A DNA stretch of 64,000 nt from Gnetum montanum (GCA_015680685.1 MNCI01004881.1:880980-944979), one strand, 5' to 3'; positions 32,024-42,714 are shown, counted from the stretch's first letter. A program made the numbers and translations. Notes: a model not told the origin generated them from the letters alone.

Positions 32024-34187
32024 ATGGCGCCTAAGACGAAGAAGAAGAACACTAAATTGGCTAAAATTGACGAGGTACAGGAGAACCTGGCGCATGTTCA
32101 ACAAGCCGTGGTCGAAGTACGTGACCCGACACCCTTGAACCGGTAGGTCATTCTTTGCATGCTCGTGCTTTTTCAGCGTTTGTGCTATACAGCATTCTTC
32201 GTGTAAATGGGGGTTTTGGGTTATAAGGCTTGCGTTACAGTGTGGGTTTGGCATGCTTGCGTTTATCGCCGTTGTCAGAGAAGGACCTTGCGCTGTTGCA
32301 AGGGTTTGGGCGATTTCCACATAGATAGCTAAGCCTGATGTGTAGTGTTTCTATATTAATGATGCAACTGTAAATCTAGGCATTGATTCATGTAGCGTGT
32401 TTTCTATACAGTGTCGTGCTGAAGCCTATTTTGATTGTGTTAGACATCATTGGGGTTTTGTGTTGGATAAACCCCATCGTCCCCAATGTTCCTCCTCCGC
32501 ACACGTGAGTGCAGGGGAAGGTCATCTAGTTTCGAAAGGGGGCGCTGGAGTTTCTGCAGTTCTTACTGCGCAACTTCAGCATCATCGTGTGGTCTAATGT
32601 GACCGGCGATGTTGCCGGTGCCATTTTAGAGCACCTGTTGGCGGGGTCTGCAGAGGGGATTCTGGCTTACTTGACAGATGGGGCCATCGATACGGGTCAT
32701 CCTGAGGACCAAGCGCTGAGTGCCCGAGGCCTGAGGAATTTATGCTGGATCTAGGAAATGGCCCGTTTCAGTTGTTATCATGCGTATAACACGTTGTTCG
32801 TGGCTCGCCATGTTTCAACCTACTTCCAGAACCCACAAGGCACGGTGTACTACACTGGCGGGTAAGCAGATTCTGCCAACTGTATTGTCTTTGTTACTGC
32901 TATAATGTTTGTTATTGATGTGAAGTGTAAGAGACGTCTATATGCAAAGTGTAAGTTAAGCCTACGTTGTATGGTACAGGTTTTTCATACACGATAATAG
33001 GTTAATTGGCGATGGTGATGCGTTGGCCTGGGCCGAAACGGCAATAATGGCGTTTACCGCAACTAACAACGTGCGTGCCAGTGTTATAGGGCAAATTGGC
33101 CATGAGATGCATGAGTATCACACCCACTACGAGCGCCCTTTTAAGAATTTCCAGGAACTCGGGTGGCTGCACGATGACTGGACCTCAGATTCGCCCCTTA
33201 CGATTGAGGACGTACAGAGGGACCTACCACCATTCCCTTTGCTCTTCGGACCTGGTAAGGCCACTGTTCTAATGTTATGCGTGTAGTTGTGAGTCGTGGA
33301 CATTACGTAAAGCATTTTTATTTGACTCGTGTTTTATATTTTTCAGTAAGGGAATCCCAGGAGATTACCCTTACGATTTCCAGCCGCGAGGCGAGGGATG
33401 TCCTCTTCCGTTACGACGATATTAAGGACGCACAGCACTGGCTCGACCACTCGGCGACCCTAGTCGCGGTGACCGCCAAGATGACAGCAGGGCTAATGCA
33501 CCTGTTTTTGGCTACGACCCCTGATGTCCCCGCCAGTGAAATGATAGCTTTGGTCAACTCCTTCAGCGAGAAGGCGAAGCATTTTATAATGTGCGCGTAA
33601 GTTTCAATATCGACGCTCAGCTCTTCCCGGACCTATTTGGCGTCCCCTCGAACGGCCTTCCCGTAAAGGTGAAGACCAAGAGAAGCCCTTTATTCCAGGA
33701 GTGTCTGAAGGAGTGGGTGAGGATCCCAAAAGAGACCAAAGGGTTTCCTTGTGAAAAATTTGAGATGGGCGCCGCCAAGACACTGTATCCCCTTTTTCGG
33801 GCTCGGTCTTTCCCCAAAACCCTCTCGCAGGCAAAGTTCTTTTCTGTAGAACAGACCCACATTATGCGAGAGGTTCTGGAGGAGGGAACCCGTTTCGATT
33901 GGGCAAACTATTTGGCCAAGGGACTGCGCAGCGAAATGGTCAAGCTTCGCAAGAAGCTTGAGTCCTGCTTTAATGTGCATTATGCTTTTTTCATAGCTTG
34001 CCTCCGGTGGTTTGCTGAGTTTCTGGTCATCCAGAGGAATGGGGTCTGGGAACAGCAAGATCGAGACCAACTGTCCAGACCTTGGATTGCCCACATTCTC
34101 AGCACTACCCATGGGCAGGATTCGCCGGAAGGAATCGGGGAGTCGTTGTCTGTAACGACTAAAGGCTTGGCAGCGCCCCAAGTATGA
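32024..34187 (+). pseudogene. B1 antisense gene: spliced, FCP1/NIF-like protein with unknown C-terminal domain
   Basis: Four exons on the strand opposite to pol: 32,024-32,142, 32,412-32,861, 32,980-33,254, 33,347-34,187. All three introns (269, 118, 92 bp) are GT-AG and the codon phases join exactly (2, 2, 1). Exon 1 is basic (MAPKTKKKNTK). Exon 2 reads KPILIVLDIIGVL, ALEFLQFLLRNFSIIVWSN and YNTLFVARH..NPQGTVYYTGG, the order of motifs of FCP1/NIF-type HAD phosphatases (first Asp at 32,443; WS at 32,590; the expected Asp pair after NTLFV replaced by Ala-Arg). Exon 3 contains WAETAIMAF and FQELGWLHDDW. Exon 4 contains YDDIKDAQHWLDH, LFPDLFGVPSNGLP, LYPLFRARSF and GTRFDWANYLAKGL, of unknown family. 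Stops at 32,506, 32,527 and 32,752 and a frameshift near 33,597 disable it. B2 carries a homologue with the same intron sites. Confidence 0.72.
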
Positions 34188-34302
34188 GGTCTCGACAACG
34201 TGGGTGGGATAATGCTTACCTACACCGGCGACACCTCGCAAGGGAAGTGTGTGGCGGAAGAAATTGTGGAACCGGCAGCTCGGCAGTTGCCAAAAGGTGC
34301 GC
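34188..34302 (+). other. Truncated end of antisense gene and junction to inverted U5
   Basis: After the stop, 115 bp of apparently once-coding sequence (WRKKLWNRQL in one frame) runs into CGGCAGTTGCCAAAAGGTGC (near 34,277-34,296). That is the same strand of LTR found at 25,897-25,913. Then GGTGC-GCTTGA-GCACC (34,293-34,307), a perfect 5-bp stem with a 6-base loop, and the inverted R-U5 arm begins. This is a rearrangement junction. Confidence 0.7.
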
Positions 34303-34968
34303 TTGAGCACCATCCTTCAGCAAGAACAGAGCACAGTGCACTTAAGCCTTAGCAACAAGAGAGATCATTCCTTTGTGGAGATTGCTGCCCTGAGCAGAAC
34401 CTACTCGAAGCAAAAAGCAGAACACAGATTGTGAGATTGTCCCGCCTAGTTTGCAGGCCCTACCGGTCAGAAACAGTTGATCGGCAGACGTCGAAGCTTG
34501 ACCTTCCTTGCATCCTAGCTCTGGCCTACGAGGTAGATTGGACTTCTGTCTGGACAGTTTCCTTGTTGTTTTGTGCTCATTTTTTGCATCAAGTTATCGG
34601 AGGTCTCTCCCATTGTAACGTGACATACAAATCATACATTCTTTCAAAAATCGAAACATAGATCTTTTGAAAATCACGCATTTCTCTCTAGATTGGCATC
34701 TCTTCGGCATGTTTGACGTTATCATCGTAGCGATCCATCCACGTCATTTTCCTCCTGTTTCACGATCCCCCGAATCAAATCGCAGCACGCAAAGATCCGT
34801 AATCTTCATCGTTTTACTGACCCGTAAGTCCCTGTCTGATCGACAAGACCGTTCAGGGTGCCGTGGATTCGCTTTTTCTAGCATAGCCCTCACGCGGATT
34901 CGTGGTTAAAACTGTATACACGGAACCTCGTTCGGTATTTCCAGCTGCCAACATTTTCTGTCGTTACA
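34303..34968 (+). repeat. Right arm of B1 terminal inverted repeat (R-U5, plus orientation)
   Basis: Starts AGCACCATCCTTCAGC and ends CTGTCGTTACA, the U5 end of the family B LTR. It lacks U3 and the first part of R, so it is not a full LTR. It ends exactly at the AAAGG duplication. Confidence 0.92.
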
Positions 34969-34973
34969 AAAGG
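34969..34973 (+). repeat. Target-site duplication of B1, right copy
   Basis: AAAGG follows the U5 end GTTACA. The next bases TTCATGCAACC align with A1 GAATGAGACC (about 9,749-9,758), as expected for the continued host. Confidence 0.9.
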
Positions 34974-35740
34974 TTCATGCAACCTTTTAGCACCTCCAGT
35001 AAGGTAGAGAAATGTGGCAACCCATCATTGATGGGATTGATGCCTACAATAAGGAAAAAATCCACATGAAGGAGTTGTAGATTGAAGAGATGACTGAATA
35101 CATGGAGCTGTCTAATCTCTACTACGCAAACCTAGTAATGGTGGCTACCAGATGACCACAATCTAAGCTTGAAAAACAAGTGGCCATATCGTACTTATTG
35201 TATGAGGCTAAGTTCAAGAATCATAAAGACACCAAGCAAAAACTTGTAATGGCAAATGTTGAACTAGAGGTTCTTAGGGAAAAATTTACCAACTAGACAT
35301 CAGTTGCAGAGAACTTGGCCAAAAGAATGAACAACTACCATGCACTACAAGGCATACTCTAAGCATTTGACATTAAGGGCAAGTAATTCATAACCTAGTT
35401 TGTTAATGTTAAGGAGTTGTTTCTAGTTTTACCTTTTTCTTCAAATATTCTAATTCTAGTCCACATCGACAAAGTTATGTGAATCATAAACGATCTCAGG
35501 AGTAAAAAAGAAAAAATGAAGGCATTACTAGATACTTTTCGCCTTCCACCTGAAGTCATAGCAACAAGAGGATAGCCACAGCCACCTCAACCACCACATG
35601 TGCCTGAAGCTAGTGAAGGTCCCTCAAAACCTCAGGAGCCACCACCACCTAGGACTATCTTACCTTCTTCACCAACTTCACTCCATCAAAGAACAGGATG
35701 TCTGATTTTGAAGAATCATGTCATGGTGTTCAATTTTGTA
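34974..35740 (+). pseudogene. A3 ORF-X, C-terminal part
   Basis: Continuation of 23,059-25,221 after B1. It matches A1 9,750-10,490: the coiled-coil segment EKQVAISYLLYEAKFKNHKD (about 35,169-35,230), ENLAKRMNNYHALQ and a Pro-rich tail (PPPPRTI near 35,640-35,670). Stops are scattered. The end of the frame is not fixed; the tail SLHQRTGCLILKNHVMVFNF aligns with A1 near 10,450-10,510. Confidence 0.6.
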
Positions 35741-35891
35741 TCATGAACACTGTAATTTTTTGTAATGTGTTGATCTGTACACTGGGCACTCAGTATTGTT
35801 ATGTCTATTTTGTCTTGTTTTGTTATGTTAAAAACCAATCAATAATCCCATATCTTTCAAATTTTGTAAAAAACTTAAGGATGAGTTTTCA

Positions 35892-35907
35892 TTTAGTTGT
35901 GGGGGTA
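35892..35907 (+). promoter_or_regulatory. A3 3' polypurine tract
   Basis: TTTAGTTGTGGGGGTA abuts the LTR start TGATGAGTC. One CA has become TG relative to TTTAGTCATGGGGG in A1. Confidence 0.78.
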
Positions 35908-36803
35908 TGATGAGTCTCGGTTTATTGCGTCGATTGGGCCCCATCGACTAGACCTCATTGATGTAGTTTATTGCATCAATGTGGCCCCATTGATGCAAGG
36001 GTCTATCCTAGCCTATAAATATGTGCTCACTAGCTGCATTTATGGCATCTAGTTTTCTGAGTAGTAGCAGAGCTCCTACAATTTGTTCATTCAAAAGTTA
36101 GAATATTTTTCTTGAGTGACCACGGTAAGAGTCATTGAGTACATGGATATTTATTTGGGCACTATTATACTTGAGCACGATAGTGTGTTTGGCAATAAAG
36201 ATGAACTTTGTGATACATCTTGTAGCATTCTAGATAGATTAAATGTTTCATTTATGCATTTAATATTTTTAGTCAAGTATTCAATATTTTTTAGTAATTA
36301 AGCTAATTAATCTAATTAAGTGAGATAAGCTGGATAGATTAAATACATAAGTATGACCGCTTCAAGTGTAGCACATATTTGATTGGTAACCCTAGCAGCA
36401 TTATTGCTTGGTTCACCTAATAGTGTAGTGCTTGGTAATCCTAGCAATAGGTACATGGGTTCAAGATTTGTATGGTAAGTGGGACTAGATGCTTATGTTA
36501 GGATTAGTTAGACATGAGTTAATTTATTAGATCTTAGTAGTATTAAATCATCTTACCTTTATATTTTAGCACCACAAATCCTAAAATCCTAAAAGCATAA
36601 AAATCATATACCTTGATTACACTTAACCATACCATGTACATCATAAGTGTAAATGGAAAGACAACAAATGACCTTAAGGTAAGGTTCACTACCTAGATGG
36701 CTAGTGTACCAAAGAACATAAAGTCCTTGGAATTCGATCGAATCACGCATGAATGCTTTGTGATTTGTATGGTTGATCATAGGGGTACATTTACCATTCA
36801 TCA
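35908..36803 (+). repeat. A3 3' LTR (896 bp)
   Basis: Starts TGATGAGTCTCGG and ends CCATTCATCA. The TATA box is 'agcctataaatatgtgctc' near 36,016. It pairs with the 5' LTR (13,814-14,739) along its whole length apart from small indels. Confidence 0.88.
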
Positions 36804-37473
36804 CCCATGATGCTACTTCAAATTCTTACAAAGTTACGCATCCATGATCTTTAAGAGAAGTACAGAGTGCATGATTACAACTACTGGGACTACTGTCCCA
36901 CTAAAACACAATGCCAAAGAGATCGACACTAAGAGAAGCAACATGAGTTTGTAAAGGGAAAATGGTTCATTAATCCCTTTTTCCTACTAAACCAAGATGA
37001 TAATTAGGACCCGTTCTCTGGAGGATCTTAACATGAAATTCTCCATCCCTCATTACTAATGATGGGGGTGTGTACTTCAATCTACATTCCACTATTAATA
37101 AGCTAGGTTCTAGTAAAGCTGGAAGTCAAGGCAGGGGCTCAGAAAAGCATCAAGATTATACAAAACCTGACAAACATGGCCATGAAAACTAAAGGGGAGT
37201 TGGCAGATACCATGGTGGTGGCAATCCTCCTCCCTCTTTGTCCTCTTCATCTACATCTTCTTCTTCCTCTTCTTCTAGTTTTGAAAAATGCTACAGAAGG
37301 AATAATCATGATGGAGGTGAGTAGCAAGACAATAATACTGATCGTCGTGCCCATAATAATCAAAGGGGTAATAGAGAACATCATCAATGACAATGAAATA
37401 ATATTGATGATGAGACTCTACTAGCAACTCAAAGCATGCTTAACATTACAAAGGCAGTCAAGATCCCAACTAG
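36804..37473 (+). pseudogene. A2 gag, middle part
   Basis: Resumes A2 gag after A3. It aligns with A3 15,076-15,740: 'tgatgctacttcaaattctta', the HPTKTQ-like word around 36,895, a Ser-rich run (37,230-37,285) and the end 'cttaacattacaaaggcagtcaagatcccaact', which stops where B2 begins. Frames are broken by stops and indels. The CCCAT at 36,804-36,808 is the right target-site copy of A3. Confidence 0.7.
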
Positions 37474-38663
37474 GCTCTAAAGTGTAGTCAATGTAGTCTA
37501 CACTAAAACACATTTTTATGGCAAAATTTACTTAACCTTTGGACTACGCTCTAGAGCATAGTTAGCATAGTCAAGCAGAACTACTTCCAGAACCCTCCAA
37601 AACTTAGCATGGGCCTTCATCTCAGCTCCAACATTCCTTCGACAAGTAAAGTCAGCAATTTGCATTTCATCTGCAACACCCCCCCCAACATTTTTCCCTA
37701 AATTGTAACTATGCTCAACACCACTCGAAAAAGTGAACAATGTAGTCCCAAAGCATAATCTCCAAAACTACACTATTTTGCATTATTTTCAAGTACATTT
37801 TGGTCTACTTGTCACTTGCACATGTAATCTTAGCAGTGTAGTCATAGTTTGGCAATCTCACAGTGTCCATTAGAGGACACCAGTAGAATACCATTTGCTT
37901 TAGTGAGAGCATAGTTAGGGCTAGTGTTCTACCATGTGGCACTTAATTTGTGGCTCACACTAACCCTAGGCCTATAAATACCCTAGAACTTCACACTTTA
38001 GAGGTTTGAAACTCTTGCATTCAACTGGAATTTTGACATTTGGCACTTAAGCGTACTTTACATTTTGGTGAACTTTGGGATACCATAGTGCCATAGTACA
38101 CTGTTGAATACACCACAGCCCACCATAGCCTATAGGATACTATGGCAGCCAAGCCAACAGGCACAAACACCATGGAAAACATTAATCTTTGTAGCTTAGA
38201 CACCCTAAGATCGTGACTATGCTGCCTACTGTGCCTATTTGTACATCGCATACCTCCTCACCTTTCTTTGCAATTAACTACACTCCCCACCCCCCTTGTT
38301 TAGGGTGATGCCACTTTCTTTCTTGCTTACATATTGCACATTTTTAGCATTTTCTCTTATATTGTAGCATTCTACTTGCATTTTTTGCCATTTTTGCACA
38401 TATTCACATGTTTTCACCCTCATTTTGTACCAAAAACCTTAACTATTCTCACCCCCGTAGACGTCGTGGACATTGCAAACTCCATGCAAACCCCTTGCAT
38501 TCATTCATCATAACACCTCGTAAGTCCCAATTCAATTAACAAGACCATTCTGGGACCCTGCCTTCATTTTCTAATGGGCATTCACAAGGATGTGGGGTCA
38601 AAGCTATATGATCATGGACCACTCAGTGTACCATTCCAGCCTTTGATGTTTTCAGTTGCTACA
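37474..38663 (+). repeat. B2 5' LTR, 5'-truncated (1,190 bp)
   Basis: Aligns with the 3' LTR from about 55,047 on ('ctctagagtgtagtcaatgtag'). TATA box 'ggcctataaataccctag' near 37,972. Ends 'tttcagttgctaca'. The missing first 475 bp and the missing gag segment point to one deletion across the left boundary. Confidence 0.82.
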
Positions 38664-39087
38664 GTTTTCTAGCATTAGAAGGTGGGCCTTCACCATTTCC
38701 TTCTTCAACCTCCCTTGGTTGTTGCCTTGCGTGCTCTTTGCACCCTTGTGCAGATTAGTCCCTATAATTATCTCCCCTTGAACCCCACTTGATAACCACT
38801 AGAGCTTACATTAAATGCTTAACTAAATTTTGGATGCTCAGGAAAGCGTAATCAACTCACAGCATAGTGAGCGTAGTTGGCTCTAAGCGTAGTCCCAAAG
38901 TTAGCCATTTTTTCAAAAATTTACACTTAGTCATTTTTCTACATTTTTATACTTAGCCATTTTTTAACAATTTTATACTTAGCCATTTTTTCTACATTCT
39001 CAAACTTAGCCATTTTTTTTAGTTAGCAGAGTTAACCTCTTTTTGCTTTTTTCCAATAGTAACTTTTGCATCTCTCCCTTTTGCATC
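38664..39087 (+). other. B2 leader between LTR and gag
   Basis: The primer site should begin at 38,664-38,665. The sequence there (GTTTTCTAGCATTAGAAGG) does not match a tRNA end I recognise. A T-rich tandem repeat fills 38,902-39,025. Gag is taken to start at the ATG at 39,088. Confidence 0.5.
38902..39025 (+). repeat. About 30-bp T-rich tandem repeat
   Basis: Four units of the type 'acttagccattttttnnacaattttat' follow one another in the leader just before gag. The boundaries are soft because the units vary in T-run length. Confidence 0.75.
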
Positions 39088-42000
39088 ATGAATCCCAAAC
39101 AACCTTCAACTTCTACTTCAAGCGTAGTTATTCTCTAGCCTATTCAGCAAGAGATCTAGATTGACCTTCTTAGAGGTCCTGTCCTAGCAGAGAGGTAATC
39201 TTTCAGGTTGTGCAACCTATCTCTCGAGTTCATGTTGCTCAATGATGAGCAATATAACTTTGTTTGCATGAAGCTCAAGTGGGTTTGTACATAGACCACC
39301 AAGAAATGAATGCCAAACGTAGTTTTGAGCTTATCCATCACAACAAGAGGAAATGGTTTCATTTTGATATAGATTTTATTTCACTCATAGAGCCCTACCA
39401 ATGGATGCTAGATAACCTCATCCACAACCTTGGACATGAGGCATGGACTGACTACAAAGAGCCCCTCCAGGAGGACCTAGATGAGTTTGAAGCTTGATCC
39501 AAACATGACAACTAGTTCCACACCTCATTCTAGTGGACAACCTCTACCTTTGTGCCTCCACTATCTCATTCCTCTATCAACCAGGTGTGGTGACTCACCA
39601 AACATAGCAAGTGTGCCAAGAGGTTGTGCTTCCTTTTAGCTTTCTTTTTAGCTTGCCCTTCATCATACCTTCGCAACCTGCTCTATTTGTCCAAGTCGTT
39701 CAGCCCATTCAATATTTCGTACCATTAACTATTTGCCTACACAACCTTATGTGCACACCATGCACATCTCTCAACTACATATGGCCTAGGCATCGTTCAT
39801 CCCATCACCTATCATCTCTTAGCTGTATATGGCTCAGGCATTATCCATCCTGCCACCTGTCATGTCAGCATCCTTCACAACAACCCAACCCACAAATACA
39901 TGGTGGGGGCCAAGAGCTGTGTCCATCGCACAACCCACACAAAAAGCATGATGTGTGGTCATACAACCTAGAGCTAGGTCGTGGGGCACCCAAACAGCAT
40001 AGTGGGCAACACAACTGACACAGCCCACCACAACCATACCAGGCTTGGATCAAGCATTCTAGCTTATCCAAAGTCTCACCAAAGAGATCAAGCAGCTCAA
40101 GGTCACCTCCTCTAAAATTGTCCATGTGATGGAATTTTACTAGAACGATCCAATCAGTCCCTATAGTTCCACCACTAACACTATCCATTGGGGCCCCATT
40201 ACCCTAATTCATCAAATACAATGATGAAGGAAACCCTAATGCCCATCTAGTGACCTTCCAATCTAAATTCCTTCTACTGCAGGCATGGCCACATGTAATC
40301 ATCTATGTGTTTTCTATGTCCTTAACCAATAAGGCATTGGATTGGTATTGTGCACTCCCCAAGGCATGTACTCTTCTTTAGAGGAGTTTCTCACCCAAAT
40401 CGGCACATGCTTCAAGTATAACTTAAAGCTTGAGCTGATCCTAGATTAATTGATGCAAGTTAAGTAGGGCCACTTAGAGCCTGTGCAAAAATTCATCCAA
40501 CGTTGGAGCATGTCACTTAATGAAATCTATGAGCCCATCACAAAAACACACTTACTAGCCATTTTCAAAGCTGCATTGAATGACTTCATCAAGTCAAAGC
40601 TATATTACCTTGCCCCATAACCCTTGAGCTAAGCATTTGCTCAAACCAAGAGTATTCAGGATGTGGCAAAGGCCAACAAGGATCCAACCTATGTGGCCTA
40701 TAAAAAATTGCACACAAAGAAAGAAAAGGACAAGGACAAAGGTAAGCAAGCAACCACAACATCACAATAATGGTTAATAAGGCTAAGACAAACAATGCCA
40801 AACTAATGGCCAAGTGACCCAAGGCTTTAACCAACAACAACAAGGTGGCTAGCTCTAGCACTGTGGTAGACAATCAATCCACATTATTAACAGTCATAAC
40901 ACCAACTACCTCAAGGTCAAACTTCAAGCATAAAGATTACTCAAAGTACACACCATTGCCCATTAAGCGGTTGGAGCTCCTGGACCAACTGCTTCATGTT
41001 GGACACATCCAATATAAGCAAATGTTTGAGGATGCTTGCAAGTGGCATGATCAATATTGCAAGCTCCTTAAGAATCCCTCAATAGAAATGCTAAATAAGC
41101 CTTCTATTCCTAAGCATTTTAGAATGGATCAATTTTGCCAATATCACCAATTATAGGGTCATGATACAGATTTTTGCATGACTTTGTAGGACTATATACA
41201 ACATATGATTGACAAGGGCAAGTTGGTCCTTGACACAACCAACCCACTGCGCCCCTCAAACTAATCAATGGGGGTTTATAAGGATCCTCTCAACACAAGT
41301 AGTACAAGGTACATCATCAATGTTATCAGTGTTGATGATGATTCAAAACTGGTGTAAGAACCATTCATGATTTGTGTGTCCTCTAGTAACACTAGGGCCT
41401 CCTCGACATAAACTAGTTCAAGAACTTCTTTTGTTGTCAAAGCACCACTCCAGACACCCATAATATCCTTTGTGGTCAAGGTCTCATAGCACATTGCAAT
41501 TGCAATAGCCCAATCACCCTTTTTCATAAGGATGCTACAACATGTGAACTTCCTACCTGCCTAGAGTTCGGTGGTGGACAATGCATTAGTCCTTACTCAC
41601 CCAAAGCTCCATCCTACAGCCAATAATAATAGGCAATTAAGATGGCAACCCAAGAGGCCCAATGAGCACCTTGCTAATTAAAGGCATTAGGCCCACCAAA
41701 GCTTGTCCCCTTGTCATCTGTCTCCACAGTCAAATCAATTGAGAAGGCCACAACAAGCAACCAACAACGAAGCACTAAGGCTCCAAAGAAATCAAGGCAA
41801 GCAAAGCCTAGGTCCACTCCATAAGAGATCCATCTCTTCGGCTACATGGAGGAGATGAAATTCGACATCAAAGTAGTGGATAACAAAAAGGACTTCCTTG
41901 ATGCATTGGCACAAGTACAACTTTAAGCCTGTACAACTTGATTATGACTTTCTCCACCCATTATGAAGCATTAGTTCACATGGTGACCTTCATTCTTGTC

Positions 42001-42714
42001 ATGAAGGACATCGCAGTGGATGAAAAATCCATTCATGTTGTCATGCTACCCCCTACCCTACAAGAATCAAGTTCAATGCCCCTAGCATTTCACAATGAGG
42101 TGATTAAGGTCAACCTTGAGAAGGGTCAAGTCATTACCGTGTCGATGTTTATCACCATTTGTGTGGGGTAGTGCAAAATTCGCAAGGTGTATGTCAATGA
42201 TGGGGTAGCAGCCAATGTCATCCTATCACAATTATCAATAAGATGGTTCTTGTTGATCAAAGCAAACCTACAAAGACAACATGCTTGAAATCCTTTAATG
42301 CATCACCTATTTTCATAATGGGAATAATCACGATAGCCTTCATGGTAGGGGAGTAATTTCCCATCACCGTTGAATTCATTCTGATCAAGGAGATGTTAGG
42401 TTTCAACCTCATCTTAGGTAGGCCTTGGTTAGCCTAGCTGCGAGCCGTCTCCTCCTCTATCCATCAAGAAATCCACCTCCCGTATGAAGGGGAACAGGTT
42501 ATCATCTATGGTGACAATGTAGCCCCATTGACCGTTAGCAACATTGACACTAAACAAGGGTCAAAGGTGGAGTTCCCGAATGATGCACCTCCCATGAAGG
42601 ATGAGGGCAAAATGTGTGAAGGAGACCAACTTGAGAAACCAATGGGAGCCCCTGACCTCTCAAAGGAAGCTTTATGGGTAGAATTACTTTTTGACATAGC
42701 TAACAAAGGTCAAG
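39088..42714 (+). pseudogene. B2 gag-protease
   Basis: ATG 39,088 opens MNPKQPSTSTSSVVIL. An N-terminal region reads NAKRSFELIHHNKRKWFHFD and LGHEAWTDYKEPLQED. The capsid-like domain is at about 40,215-40,560 (KYNDEGNPNAHLVTFQSKFL, AWPHVIIYVFSMSL, ALDWYCALP). A knuckle-like CQYH..GHDTDFC is at 41,138-41,182, the variant C-x2-H form seen in Tat/Ogre gag. Protease residues follow (42,100-42,450): a decayed KVYVNDGVAANV where D-T/S-G would be, and NLILGRPWL. The reading ends at a consensus splice donor, CAAG/GTGAGT (42,711-42,720). Many stops. Confidence 0.75.

Larger units (their letters stand above)
25222..34968 (-). mobile_element. B1: Tat/Ogre-like element with inverted U5 ends
   Basis: B1 is a 9,747-bp insertion in A3 ORF-X with a perfect 5-bp duplication (AAAGG). 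On the minus strand it reads: truncated antisense-gene region, RT-RH-aRNH-INT, minisatellite, 3' untranslated region, polypurine tract, 3' LTR. The 5' LTR, gag and protease are absent. In their place the right end is a 666-bp copy of the R-U5 part of the LTR in the opposite orientation to the left LTR. Both outer ends are therefore U5 ends (TGTAACGACAG read inward). CpG is retained and nonsense changes are few, so it is much younger than its host. Confidence 0.88.
13814..36803 (+). mobile_element. A3: full-length Athila-like element carrying B1
   Basis: A3 has both LTRs (13,814-14,739 and 35,908-36,803), primer site, gag, protease, RT-RNase H-integrase, internal promoter, ORF-X and polypurine tract. 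Without B1 (9,747 bp plus one 5-bp duplication) it is about 13.2 kb. It is inserted in the gag gene of A2 with a 5-bp duplication (CTTAT/CCCAT). Confidence 0.85.

Noticed and set aside
33593-33616. Fourth intron in the B1 antisense gene (GTAAGT..CTCAG)
   Set aside because: It would be 24 bp, too short for a plant intron, and B2 reads through in frame here. A frameshift is the better explanation.
33604-34313. Minus-strand open frames up to 207 codons opposite the antisense-gene exon 4
   Set aside because: They are shadows of the plus-strand frame. Only the plus-strand reading is conserved in B2.
25222-34968. DNA transposon with long terminal inverted repeats
   Set aside because: The arms are the R-U5 part of an LTR. 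The content is Ty3/gypsy pol with polypurine tract and U3, and the duplication is 5 bp. No transposase was seen.
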